This document shows positions 22,231-33,075 of a stretch of DNA of 64,000 bases, one piece after another (the first letter of the stretch is position 1; every line of letters begins with the position of its first letter). The notes beneath the pieces are model-generated. The model ran no database searches, was not told where the DNA came from, and worked only from the letters and a program-made list of their open reading frames with translations. This DNA is from Silene latifolia (lineage: Eukaryota > Streptophyta > Magnoliopsida > Caryophyllales > Caryophyllaceae). Position numbers and translations under genes: made by a program. The stretch covers positions 87,685,156 to 87,749,155 of the forward strand of contig NC_133532.1 of the NCBI RefSeq assembly GCF_048544455.1, given 5' to 3'.

Positions 22231-25200
22231 TCACGAATTAGAAAAAGTTAAACGTTTTTTAGTCATGGAAAGAGAAAATCCTTCTTTCAGCTTGATCATG
22301 GCAAAAACTCGCCGGAATAAACAACCTTGTGTTACTGATTCTGAAACTGATGTAACAACATTAGTGGTGGATTCTGGAGTTTATATTCCTGAAGCGGAAA
22401 CATTGGCAGCTGAGAACCCTGTGGTTATGGTGACAGCGACAGCTTTGGATGATTCGATTGTTGAGGATGTTACGGAAGAATATGATGACCCAGTTCCAAG
22501 TGCAACTGCAACTGTGGCGCAATTGCTCAACCTTACGGGACAACTGGAAAAATCGGCGGCCACGAACATGGCAGGTACCGTGTCCTCTCCTATTGTACCC
22601 CCCCCCCCCCACTTAATTAGGGATAGAAATTGCAAAAACCTGGAGTTCTGTAACTAAACCATCTCCTGGAATGAGTTTGCATTATTGTGAAAAAAGTGCG
22701 GATACCAAAATTGTTGAAGTTGAGGAAGAGGATGTTATGGAGGAAATACGATTTTGGAAGAACACCCTTATGGGGAATTTCCTGGGCTCTAAACCAAAAA
22801 TACAGCAGGTTGATGAATTTGTTGCTAAAAATTGGACTACTGTGACTCGTCCCATAGTCCAGTATTATAAAAAAGGCTGGTTCAGCTTTCGTTTCTGCTC
22901 AGAGGAGGATATGAATGAGTTGTTGAAAGGCGACCATGGACAATGGGCTTAAGCAATCTAATTCTAAAGCAATGGTCCCCAAAATTTTCAAAGGAGATGG
23001 ATTCTGTGTCTATTGTTCCAGTGTGGGTCTTATTTCCTTATTTAGATCCCTTTATGTGGTCTGAGAAGGTTTTAAGCAAAATGGCTAGCATTGTAAGGAA
23101 GCCTCTCTTTGCTTATTTAGCAACAACCCACAAATCTAAGCTACTGTTTGCTCGTCTTCTGGTAGAAGTGGATGTATCAAATGACCTGCCTACTACTGTC
23201 ACTTTGACTTCTCCTTATCATGGGGAAACAACACAACGAATTATTTATGAGTGGCTGCCATATTATTGCCATTGTTGCAGGAAATTGGGGCATACAAAAG
23301 AACACCGCAAATTCACCAAGATTAACAAGAAGCTTGATGAAAAGGGGAAAGCTAAGGAGGTTGTGCAGGAGTATAGAACTGTCACACAGCAGAAATCTTA
23401 GCAGGCTCCCTGAAGCAGAAGCACTTAGCTCAGAATGCCAGTTGCTAGGCCATATACCTCCTAAGTTGGTGGATGATAATTCTGTTGGGAAGGAGGTGGG
23501 GAGCTCAGAGCTTGGCTCCTCATCTGTTGTTCCAGAGAAGGTATCTCTCACTGATGAAAAAGAGGTGGGTTCAGGATGCACTGTGCTAGGCAAAAAGTGC
23601 TCTGTTTCTGGGGGAATGCCTGAAAAGGAGGGGATAGACCTTACTACTACAGAATATGGTGTTTCTGTGGCAAATAATTTCACACTTTTGCAGGAAACGG
23701 GGACATTGGAGGATACTTGATATAGTGGATAATTTGCGGTGGGGACCCACCCGATCCAGGGGACATGATTATTTCATCTTGGAATTTTAGGGGTTTAATG
23801 ACCCAATAAAACAATTGGAAGTTAGGGTTATCTTTATCGAAATAAAATAGAAGTGTTGGGGCTTCTGGAAACTAGGGTTCGTTTGAATAATTCAGCTGAT
23901 ATTAGTAAGAAATTTTCTACTTATACTATCATAAATAATTATTCTCATCATTATAATGGTAGGATTTGGGTTTTTTTGGATGTTAGGAGGGTCACTGTTG
24001 TTTCTGCTCTGGTTCATGATCAATTCATTCACCTAGAGATCTTGAACAATGGGACCAATAAAATTATTTTCATCACTTTTATTTATGGTAGCAATGATGC
24101 TGGGCATAGAGAACGATTATGGGATGAACTAAGGAGTTTAAAAGGGAAGGTTACCAACTGGATTATATTGGGGGATGTCAACATTGTTAGGGATATGGAG
24201 GAGAGACTTGGCCCTAATCCACCATCTGTCACTGAGATGATGGCTTTTAATCAATGTTTATTGGATTGTACTTTGGATGACTTGCATAGCTTTGGTTGTG
24301 AATACACATGGACTAATAAAAGAGAAGCCACTGCTCGTGTTTGGTCTAGACTGGATAGGGTACTTAGTAATCCTTCTTGGTTGATTGAGTACCCTAACAC
24401 TCAGGTTCATGTCCTGCCTTCGGGGATATCAGATCACTCATCTCTCCTTGTCAATGTGTAGGATAGTTATAAGCCTAGGAAACAATTTAGTTATCTTAAT
24501 TGTTGGGCAGATCACAAAGAGTATGATGTTATGGTTTTGCAGGCTTGGGGGTTACCTGTGAGAGGTAATGTCATGTTCAATTTTTTTCGAAAATTGAAAC
24601 ATGTAAGGAAGAGTCTTATTAAGTTTCATCATACTAGCTACTCTGGGATATCTAACAAAGTGCAGGACGCTAAAAGAGACCTAGAAGCTTGCCAAATTCA
24701 GCTCCAAATGAGGCCCTTGGATCCTATACTTTTTGAGCAGGAACAACAACTGCTTCAACAGTATTTGATCTTTAAGAAAACTGAGAGGAGCTCACTGACA
24801 CAAAGAGCAAAAATTCAGGATGTTAAATATAATGATGCTCCAACTAGCTATTATTTTTCCAACATTGCTGCAAGAAAGCATCAGGTTACTATAGGAAGGA
24901 TAATGGATAGACAGGGGATTGAGAAGGTTGGAACTCAGGATGTGAATCAAGCTTTTGTTGAATACTATAGATGGCTGTTGGGTCAAAATGTGGCTGTCAA
25001 CTGTGATTCTATGGCTGAGTTGAAGGGGACTAAGATTCTTACCTCTGACTGGGATGGGCTTTGTAGGGAGATTACATAGACATAAATACAGACTGTTGTG
25101 TTGTCTATTGATTCAAACAAGAGTCCAGGTCATGATGGGTTTTCTGCACATTTCTTTAAGAAATCTCGCGAGACTATCAAGGAAGATTTCTACAAAGCCA

Positions 25201-27217
25201 TTCAGTCTTTCTTTAGAACGGGGAAAATGTCTACGCAAGCTAATGTCACTTTACTTGCTTTAATTCCCAAAAAACCTGTAATGGCTACTGTGATGGATTA
25301 TCGAACTATTGCTTGCTGTACAGTGTTCTATAAAACTGTTAGCAAGATATTGTGTGCTCGTCTGAAACCTTGTTTGTCACAAATTGTGGGCAAAGAACAG
25401 GGGGCTTTTGTTCAAGGCAGGAACATTTTTGTGAATATCATGCTTACTCAGTCCTTGGTGAAGGGTTATGGACAAAAATGGGTCTCTCCAAGATGCTTAA
25501 TAAAAGTGGACATTAAGAAAGCATTTTATTCCCTTCAGTGGGAATTCATAAACAAGATGTTCCAGTACTATAATTTCCCACCTAAATTTAAGGACTGGAT
25601 ACTAGGGTGTATTTCCTCTACTTAGTTCAGTTTAAAGATTAATGGTGATAGAGTGAGGCAAGGAGATCCCCTTTCCCCTTTCCTCTTTGTTATGAGCATA
25701 TCAATCCTATCTCGCATACTTGGGCACATTCATCAGCAACCCCAAGTTTCATATCATCCAAAATATGGGCAAGTGAGGCTCAATCATTTAATTTTTGCAG
25801 ATGATTTAATACTTTTTGTCAGGGGTGACATTCCATCTGTTGCTGCTGTTACACAAGCTCTTGATTCTTTTGTAAAAATGTCTGGTTTGTGTGCTAATCC
25901 TGAGAAGACTAATATTTACATGGGAGGTGTTAGAGATGATATTAAGAAGGGGATACTTCAGGCAACAGGTTTTATGGATGGAGATTTTCCCTTTAGATAT
26001 TTGGGAGTGCCTTTAAATGATGGGAAATTGAACAAGGGCATGTTTGCTGATCTTCTCAATAGAGTTCAAAAAGCTCTACAACACTGGTCTATTTACAAGC
26101 TCTCGTTTGCAGGGAAGATAAGTTGGTTGAAATCTGTCATTTTTGGCATGGAACAATATTGGTGCTCCACTTTGCAGATACCTAAAGAAGTGATCAACCT
26201 AATTACCAAATTTTGCAGAAATTTCTTATGGAATTCTGAGGAAGGGTGCAGAAAACTGATAATGAAAAGTTGGATGTCCTGCTGTGCACCATATCAGGAA
26301 GGTGGTTTCAATATAAAGGAAGTGCTGGCTTGGATTAAATGTATACTGGGGAAATGGATTTGGGAGTCAGATGAGGAATCAGGTAGCCTCTGGTCTGAAT
26401 GGCATCTGAAATATAACATCAAATCTTGGAGCATATGGACTGCACCATCCAAAACTAACCACTCTGAAAGCTAGCGCAATATCTTGAAGGTTAGAGATGA
26501 GTTGTTGCTACACACAGGGGACATTCAGACAGCTAAGAAGTTCCTGAGCAGTTGTGTTCATCAGGGTAAATTACAGCTCCACCTGCTGTATGATAAGTTC
26601 AGGCAATGTATGAATCCTGTTAGCTGGGCAAGGGCAGTATGGCAACGAGCAATACAACCTAAGAATAGTGTGTTCCTAATCTTGGCAATGGAGAAGAAAC
26701 TAGCCACCATTGATCAACTAAACTGCAGAGGCATACAACTGGTTAATCGATGTGTTCTTTGTAAGACTGACAATGAGAATCACACACACTTATTTTTTAA
26801 GTGCTTGTTCTCCAAAGAAATTTTGCAAAAAATTCTCTCATGGATGAAGATTTCTGGGCGTACGAATAGTCTCAGCAATGAGATGCATTGGAGTTCTAAT
26901 AGATGTACTTGCAGACACTGGAAAACCAAATGGTTTCTAGGATGTCTAGGAGCTGTGGTGCATAGCATTTTGGAGGAAAGGAATGCTAGGATATTTAGAG
27001 GTTTGGAGCATAGTGTGGAATTTATTATTAAGAAAGTTCAATTTCTAGTAATTATAAGATTATTGTATGTGTCCCAATCACATATAGAGGAAGAAATAGT
27101 AGGGTCTCTAGCTAGTTTAGTAGCTTATATTGGTTCACATTTTTGTAAGATTGCCTTTCTATTCCTTTTAATAGATGAATATATGGCTTGCTTTTATTGC
27201 AAAAAAAAAAAAAAAAA
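22231..27217 (+). mobile_element. L1-type LINE retrotransposon, nearly full length
   Basis: About 5.0 kb bounded by a 12-20-bp target duplication. It ends in a 17-bp poly(A) (27201-27217). It has an ORF1 with a DUF4283-like domain and zinc knuckle and an ORF2 with endonuclease, reverse transcriptase and zf-RVT domains, the usual plant L1 order. Both ORFs are interrupted, so it is inactive. It is inserted in the 5' leader of a DUF7745-like gene. Confidence 0.93.
22265..23720 (+). pseudogene. LINE ORF1 (DUF4283 domain and zinc knuckle)
   Basis: ORF1 of plant L1 elements binds the element RNA. The frame starts at ATG 22265 (or ATG 22301) and is broken by a shift at the C-run 22598-22611. It continues in another frame from 22671 with the DUF4283-like core (FWKNTLMGNFLG ... 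GWFSFRFCSEEDMNELL). It shifts again near 22940, and the zinc-knuckle region follows (YCHCCRKLGHTKEHRK). A third shift near 23400 leads to an acidic Ser-rich tail ending at 23720. The last zinc ligand of the CX2CX4HX4C knuckle is Arg (CGC), one transition from Cys. With three frame changes and a lost ligand it is a pseudogene. The family call rests on motif order and context. Confidence 0.8.
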
Positions 27218-27308
27218 TTATATAGAGGGCTCGTATAGCCATAATCTTCACAATTCTCTTCCCTATTTCCGAGGCATACATCAAATACTTCAAAATATTT
27301 TTTTCTAA
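23765..27308 (+). pseudogene. LINE ORF2: endonuclease-reverse transcriptase
   Basis: The start is probably ATG 23765 (SSWNFRGL, the usual endonuclease opening), with a frame break before 23853. From 23853 to 27308 a single frame is kept. Endonuclease motifs are LLETR, GDVNIVRD, SRLDRVL and SDHSSL. RT motifs are SPGHDGF, LIPKK, LIKVDIKKAF, RQGDPLSPFLF and FADDLILF. The C-terminal zf-RVT has CVLCKTDNENHTHLFFKC. Five in-frame stops interrupt it: 24459, 25077, 25083, 25623 and 26472 (four TAG, one TAA). The frame runs through the poly(A), so the native stop is uncertain. The catalytic FADD and SDH residues are intact, so inactivation is by nonsense change. Confidence 0.92.
27226..27237 (+). repeat. 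LINE target site duplication, right
   Basis: AGGGCTCGTATA, 8 bp after the poly(A); pairs with 22219-22230. Confidence 0.8.
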
Positions 27309-27310
27309 AC

Positions 27311-28580
27311 ATGGATGCTTTTGAATCCCTACTCAAGGAGGGCACGAACGAATTTTGAAATGTGGAAAAACATGACATGACGGCTTTCTACATCGGATCC
27401 ATCATTAGCCTTAAACAAGTAAAGGTAATAAAACCCTTCTTAGATGCTTGTCTTGAGTATTGAAATTCTACTTTTCATGTATTTTCCTTCCCTGGAGGCA
27501 AAATATGCCCTTTTCCCTAAGAAATAGCTGCAATTGGTGGATGGGATTCAGAACATCTTCTAGTCTTGCCTCTTAATTTCCAAGGATACTTAAAAAAATT
27601 TAGGGACCTCTAAGGACTGACCAAAGCCGAAGTTGACCGTCTAGTGACCCCTAATGGTGTGAGAATGTTCGACTTGCTAGACCTATTTATCAATATGGAG
27701 GACCCCACATTAACGTATGCTGCGAGGCGCATGGCATTCGGTTTTTTGCCTACTACACTGCTACATCTTGAAGGGCCATGTTGACTCTGAAATGAGAGGA
27801 AATCTTCGTTTTCTTGGAATAATTGAACAAATAACGCTGCGCAAGAGCCCAAATTGCTTGATACTGGGAGAGATTATCCTCAGTTTGGATAATAGAAAGG
27901 CGAATCACGAGCTACCTTACCTTAGGAGTCCCATTATTTTATAGGTAAAAGTTAGGCTTTTTTATTCTTTTTCTTTTCGTTTCGTTTTTTTTCTTTTTTT
28001 TCCTCTTTTTTTCCGTTCGTTTTTTTTCGTTCTTTTTTTTTTTTTGGCCATGGGCCCTCATGAGACGGTTTCTTGTTTTATCTTGTAGGTCTGGCTCATG
28101 GTAAGAGTTTGATTGATCGAGCCCCTAGTTGATGTACATGGATATCGCTTGCTGTCCCTTGTGATGACAACGAGGCTCTACATGGTTGATTTACTCGAGT
28201 TTGCAATTGTTGGGAAAACAAGTTGAAGAGTGAAGGAGGACCTTTGATCAAGTGGATCGTCCCATGGTGGCATCTCAAATCATTGACAGGAGTATTATCC
28301 CTTGACCCTTCTCATTCTATCTGCATTCCTGGCTTTGAATTCATGGTTCATATATTCTCGAAAAGGCTCTTGAGACATGTTGGCCTAAAGCAAAAGATTC
28401 CAAAGCTTGACACTGTACCACAGACACCGTTGGCACACACCTCCGAGTATTGCCGTGAATGGGCTCTTCGTTGGTCTCAAAGGAACATTTGCTACATTCA
28501 TATTCTTGTGGGTTCCGAGCTGTTCGTCCAAAGAATAAGTCTAAAAGAACCCCTCCTGCTGAGAAGTTGGTGGTAGATAA
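27311..28580 (+). pseudogene. DUF7745-like extra gene of a Tat element, decayed, with intron
   Basis: The ATG at 27311 opens MDAFESLL, matching MDAFENAL of the copy at 45082 (minus). Further blocks align in order: LKQVKVIKPFLDAC with LRQVKVQSSFLEAC; HVFSFPGGKICP with HVFVFPKVKICP; GGW; NCLILGEIILSLD with SWLVLGEIIQALD; and KWIVPWWHLKSLTG with RWVVPWWHLRSFTG. Stops and shifts occur throughout, for example TGA at codon 16 and TGA for Trp in LEYW. A 144-bp GT...AG interval (27945-28088), absent from the other copy, looks like an intron. I recall this domain as the plant DUF7745 / plant-mobile-like family, found as an extra antisense ORF in Tat-lineage retrotransposons. Function is unknown. The family name is from memory; the homology between the two copies is seen directly. 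Confidence 0.7.
27945..28088 (+). other. Putative intron, T-rich, GT...AG
   Basis: Runs from GTAAAAG to TTATCTTGTAG. Its removal joins ...ATT TTA TAG to GTC TGG, matching ILQ-VW in the second copy, with CAG changed to TAG at the boundary codon. The interior is a strong T/C tract. Confidence 0.6.
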
Positions 28581-29255
28581 GAATGGCAAAGGCAAGACCA
28601 CGAGAATGATCGTTGGTTATTCGGTCCAAAGTAGCAAAGCCCCCCTCCCCCCCCCCCTCGACGTCGAGATAACAAGAATGACAAAGGTAAGGGCAAGATG
28701 GAAGCATAAGAATAGCCTAAGTCTCTTATTAGTATTATTTATTAATGTTGTAATAAAAAGGGTGGATTTTTAGAATCCTTATCTTAGAAGTTTAAAATTT
28801 CAGCATTTTTATATTATTTGAATAAACAGTTGACTTTAGCTAAGAAGCTTTCATCTAGTCCTTATTTACTCTTTCGAATTTGAAATATAAAAGTATTTGT
28901 CCTTCAGTTTGCACATTTAAAAATAAATATAATTGGGTTGTATCCCAGCAAAAGGATTGGCTACGTATTTACCGTCAAGGTAAAATCAAACCCATAACAT
29001 AGTTCGAATAAAATTGTGCAAAAAATAAATGTTCAAAGCAAGAACTTTAAAATGAACGTAGGAATGAAGCAAGGTGCTTTACTTACTCCTAAATTGCAAT
29101 TAAGACATTTTGACGATGCTGAGGATGATATAAAATGGCAAAATGCAAGGGCGGGATACCAATAAAAAAGGGGATAGACGAGGACCGTGTGGACGTGTCA
29201 CAAGAGTGGTACGTTGGGTCACGCATGGCGCGTTCGATGTTGTGTAAGGGTGCAA
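28581..29255. other. Tat-element 3' non-coding remnant, inverted
   Basis: No gene. At 28930-28995 the sequence GGCTACGTATTTACC ... GGTAAAATCAAACCCAT ... AGTTCG is the reverse-complement form of the motif duplicated at 43036-43202, just downstream of integrase in the Tat element. It confirms that 21.6-29.0 kb is part of an inverted Tat-type 3' region. A C-run of about 17 lies at 28640-28656. Confidence 0.6.
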
Positions 29256-30225
29256 CACCCCCATAAGTCGAGATCCTTCCTCAAGGCAACCCAAACGCAT
29301 GGGAGTGTCAAAAGACTTGATTTCACAAGTTTGTAGCGCGAACAAACGAAGTAGAGTACTTTAATACAATACTTAGTTAATAACAACATGACATAGATAA
29401 GTGGCTAAATTAAAAGATACAAATACTACATGTTTAAGGGAGGTACCAAGCCCTCCAAATTAGTACAACCAAAAGAATAAAATGAGTCATCGAATCGAAA
29501 ACAGGATTAGCTAATGTGTCGACAATCTAAAAAGTGAGATCGCTCTCCAAAAGCCTCCAACCGTGTATATGCATGCTACTTGTCAGACACTGCTCCCCAT
29601 ATGGGCGAAAATCACCATATGGTTCACCACAGATATTTTAAAACCCAAGTGTTAACTTAATAATACAAATGCTCAATGAATGCTACTAAGAAGGACGAAA
29701 TGATTATGTAATAAATGTTAAGACAACCAACCATGATTCCTGCCTATGTATGAAATGCATAAGATCATACTTCAAGTTCTCACCTCCACATCACTGATGC
29801 CAGTGATACGTCCACAACAACACATACCAACATTAGGTACTCGGAACACATCCGTGGTACCGCGCCCAAGAGCGACTCGAGTCCCCTGCCAGACATCGTG
29901 TCTCAATCACACGAGTCCCTCCAAATATCAAGTACTAAATGTGCACGTCCCCCTTGGACTGGGAAGCTCCAAGAGGTGACTTAAGCGGAAGACGGTTTTC
30001 CAACCGCCTTTCGTTTCAAAAACAACAACCAAGTATACTCCAGAATCCCCCAATACCAATTAATTAATACAACAACAACACAATTAATTTCCAACAAGAA
30101 TAATCATCTAATCACACAAAGGATAATATGTCACAATGCTCAATCCTTCATTAATTCACCCCTTTTCATGTAATTGCTTCCTAAAATGTTATAATGCATT
30201 CTAACCAGTTATGTGACATTTAACC
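29256..30225. other. LTR-like fragment starting TGCAACACCCCCATA
   Basis: The start resembles TGTAACACCCCCATA at 32519, and both are followed by short AT-rich text. No TSD, PBS or second end is recognisable and no ORF is supported. It is probably a truncated Ty3-type LTR. Confidence 0.4.
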
Positions 30226-31510
30226 TGTTGGAGTCTTGTCCTCCTCAATAGTGCGTCTACTCAATAAATCTCATAAAAAAAATATTCGGGTTATATGTTT
30301 TATATACTTGTCAGCTGGTCAACGTTAATCCGTAATGATTGGCTGACTAGAGTTTGACATTACTGTCTTAAGACGGCGGTGATCAGCTGATCTCATTAGA
30401 TCACACCTATAGGATGATGCCCAAATTGAAAAACTAATTATTTGTATGAGATACGATTTAATTAATTCCTTATATTAGTTGACTTGTTATAAGTCATGTG
30501 AATGTATTATTTGATGACAAGTTACGAACTCGGGCCAAGGAGATTTATTATTTAATTATATGATAATTAATTAATAAATATTAATTAGAATTTATTAATT
30601 AATATTTAATTAATTAATTTTATACGGTATGTGTGTAAGTTGTGAGGCGGAGGTAATTAGCTACTATATTTACAAGCGGTTGTACAATTAGCTAATAAGG
30701 GTTCTTAAGACACGTTTTATATTGATAAAATGGTCTAATAATTAATTAATAGTTAAGGGGTCATTAGTTGTTAATTTTTTTTATCTAAGTGTTAAATAAT
30801 CAAATTAATATTTAATTATATAAGATAATTAAATATAAGACTTATAAGCATTTGTGCGACAAATGTGGGAAATCGAAATGGACCAAATAAGGTCCATATG
30901 GACCGGTTTTATGAAAGACTTTTATGTCCAACAATTGTTAAATTGTTTTACTAGAAGCACATGAAATGTTACTCAATTCTTTACATTTCATGTTCTATAA
31001 ATACCCACCTCATGCAACATCATTTGGGATAAAAAACTGATGTAAAATTTATTTTATTCACCTCTATTTGGCCGGTCCATCACTTGGGGTTTAATACTAA
31101 ATTTTTCCTCAATATAACCTCATATTTTCATCTTATAATCATCACAAAATAATATCAAACTATAATATAAATCAAATATTATTAGTGTAATAATATTGGT
31201 AGTTATATACAACAAGGTTTTATACTAATATTATCTAGTTAATAAAATTAGTATTATTTGTGCTAATCTTGGGTGCAATCAAAGGAGGTACTCAACTTTG
31301 GGTACTAAAGCTTAGAGGATCATCCTTATCATTTTTAGCTCAAGAACTACAAAGGTAGGAAACCTTTGTGGTGCCCTATATTGCCTTTTTTCACCATTGT
31401 AAGGAATTTGTCTTCTTATATTCTTGCATGCATGTAGATTTAGACAGACACATAAATTAACTACTAATTTTATTGTCATTAGAAGAGTCTAATGAGTGTC
31501 TAAATACTCA
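30226..31510 (+). mobile_element. Ty1/copia-type LTR (5'), about 1.29 kb
   Basis: Begins TGTTGGAGTC and ends ...TACTCA just before a copia primer binding site. A TATA box (CTATAAATACC) at 30996-31003 fits the U3/R border. The LTR start is chosen from the common TGTTGGA opening of copia LTRs and no second LTR is present, so the left boundary is uncertain. Confidence 0.6.
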
Positions 31511-31514
31511 CAAG

Positions 31515-31526
31515 TGGTATCAGAGC
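31515..31526 (+). other. Copia primer binding site (initiator Met tRNA)
   Basis: TGGTATCAGAGC, the classic complement to the 3' end of the initiator methionine tRNA in plant Ty1/copia elements. It lies 4 bp after the LTR end. Confidence 0.85.
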
Positions 31527-32210
31527 ATTGTTACATACATGCTTGTAGTCTAAAGACGATTTTTTAAGTTTATAAGATAAATTGATAGAAAATGAATATT
31601 TTGTTGTTAAAATTAGATTCTGCACAAAATATTGTCTTGCATGTATATAATCTGATCGTATGATGATATGCGTCGAAAATTTGATTTTAATAAAATTTTA
31701 TGGGATAATATTAAATTTTACCACATAAAATTGCGTAAAATTGAGTAAATATGCATTAATTTTAATTAAGAGTTAATTAATTAAGTTGCATTTTAATTTT
31801 ATGCATGTTTATTTTTAAATAACCACATTAATGTTATATTTTTTAGAAGTGTAATTATTATAAATTAATGTGATTAATTTAGTTAGTTAATTGATTTTTG
31901 TTTGATAAAAATTGGTAAATATGGTTATTTTGCAAATAAATATTATTTGAATTTATTGGCTCGAAATTTTTTGATTTTTAACTATGGGAATATGTTCGAA
32001 AATGTTAAATGTTTTATTTTGAAGTCATTTTATTTTTTATGATTTAATTTGGAATTAACTCGTAAAATTGTCGCATTATCGATGACTTGTTCCATCCCGA
32101 TTGTTATGTATAGTGGTCATGAGTTGTATTCTTTTGTTTATTCATTCATGGTTATGTAACTCACTAAATAATTTATTTATATTTAATTGTTTCTTAATTG
32201 CAACTTCGAT
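31527..32210 (+). other. Copia leader without gag-pol
   Basis: AT-rich sequence downstream of the PBS. No gag or integrase motif is seen; the element is truncated before coding sequence. Confidence 0.55.
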
Positions 32211-32213
32211 TTC

Positions 32214-32518
32214 ACAGCCTCAGGAAACCGAGATGCTAACCTTCTTCCATTACCTTGGCCAGGTAAGAAGGGGGTGTTACATAGGGATCCAACTGAGGCT
32301 GAGAGAGTGGCTAACTTGGCTGGGTCAAGTGGTGATGCTCTGTTCCATCCAGACCAGGAGTACTCGGAGTTTGTGCAGAGATGGTTGGCCTACTGGCCGA
32401 TTGTGGTGAGCATTTTCCTATTTGTTGAATCATTTCTTCATTTTATACAATACATAAAGGTTGACGATCATTGATACTTGGCAGGAGATCGATGTGACAG
32501 CGTCGAACCCACATCTTA
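32214..32518 (+). pseudogene. Two exon-like segments of an unknown gene, cut by an LTR
   Basis: TTTCACAG at 32206-32213 is a good acceptor. The next 190 bp are open in a protein-like frame (LLPLPWPGKKG ... RDPTEAERVANLAG ... QRWLAYWPIV) up to a GTGAGC donor near 32406. After 80 bp, ACTTGGCAG (32476-32484) is an acceptor, and GAGATCGATGTGACAGCG continues the frame in phase (EIDVTASNPHLM). The reading ends where TGTAACACCCCC begins at 32519. I do not recognise the product. It could be a host exon pair or an extra ORF of a retrotransposon. Confidence 0.4.
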
Positions 32519-32985
32519 TGTAACACCCCCATATAACAAGATGCCTTACCAAGACCACCAAATGCATGAAAGTGCTACCATCTCAGTTACCCGAGGAAAT
32601 ATATATCAAATAGACCATCAAAGAATGTACTTTAAATAAATAAGTTTAAAGTGATTACATGACAAAATCCAAAACTGTAAAGTACGATAAAACTGTTCCA
32701 AAAACCAAACCGAATAAAGAAAATAAATGTTCGACATAACAGCGAAGACTTCTAAGTGACTCTTGATGACTCATGCCCAACTAATCCCTCGCGCATCCGA
32801 ATCATACTTGCCCAACTACAGTTTTTTAAAAAACTAAACGAGGACAGTTACTGCATACACAATATAAGATATACAACAACAATACACAGACACAATTCTC
32901 CAACACCGTCACATCACCAATCATCTGACTAGCCTGAGGGTCTAGTCCAGCCAGATTATGACTGGTTCGGTTTAAACTCATCGTC
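32519..32985 (+). other. LTR-like fragment starting TGTAACACCCCCATA
   Basis: Starts with TG and the same CACCCCCATA block as 29256. There is no right boundary and no internal domains. It follows directly on the exon-like segment, so it marks an insertion or a junction. Confidence 0.45.
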
Positions 32986-32989
32986 AAAA

Positions 32990-33075
32990 GCTACCAACCA
33001 AAACAATATTTATAACTTCACAAACTACTCTTAGTAAAGAGGTAAGTAAAGGTTGGATCCCAAGGGACGGATATT
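32990..33075. other. Athila-like LTR fragment
   Basis: CAAAACAATATTTATAACTT ... AGTAAAGAGG ... GGATCCCAAGGGACGG matches 55780-55853 in the LTR of the minus-strand Athila-like element. It ends abruptly at the Tat LTR start. Confidence 0.7.
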
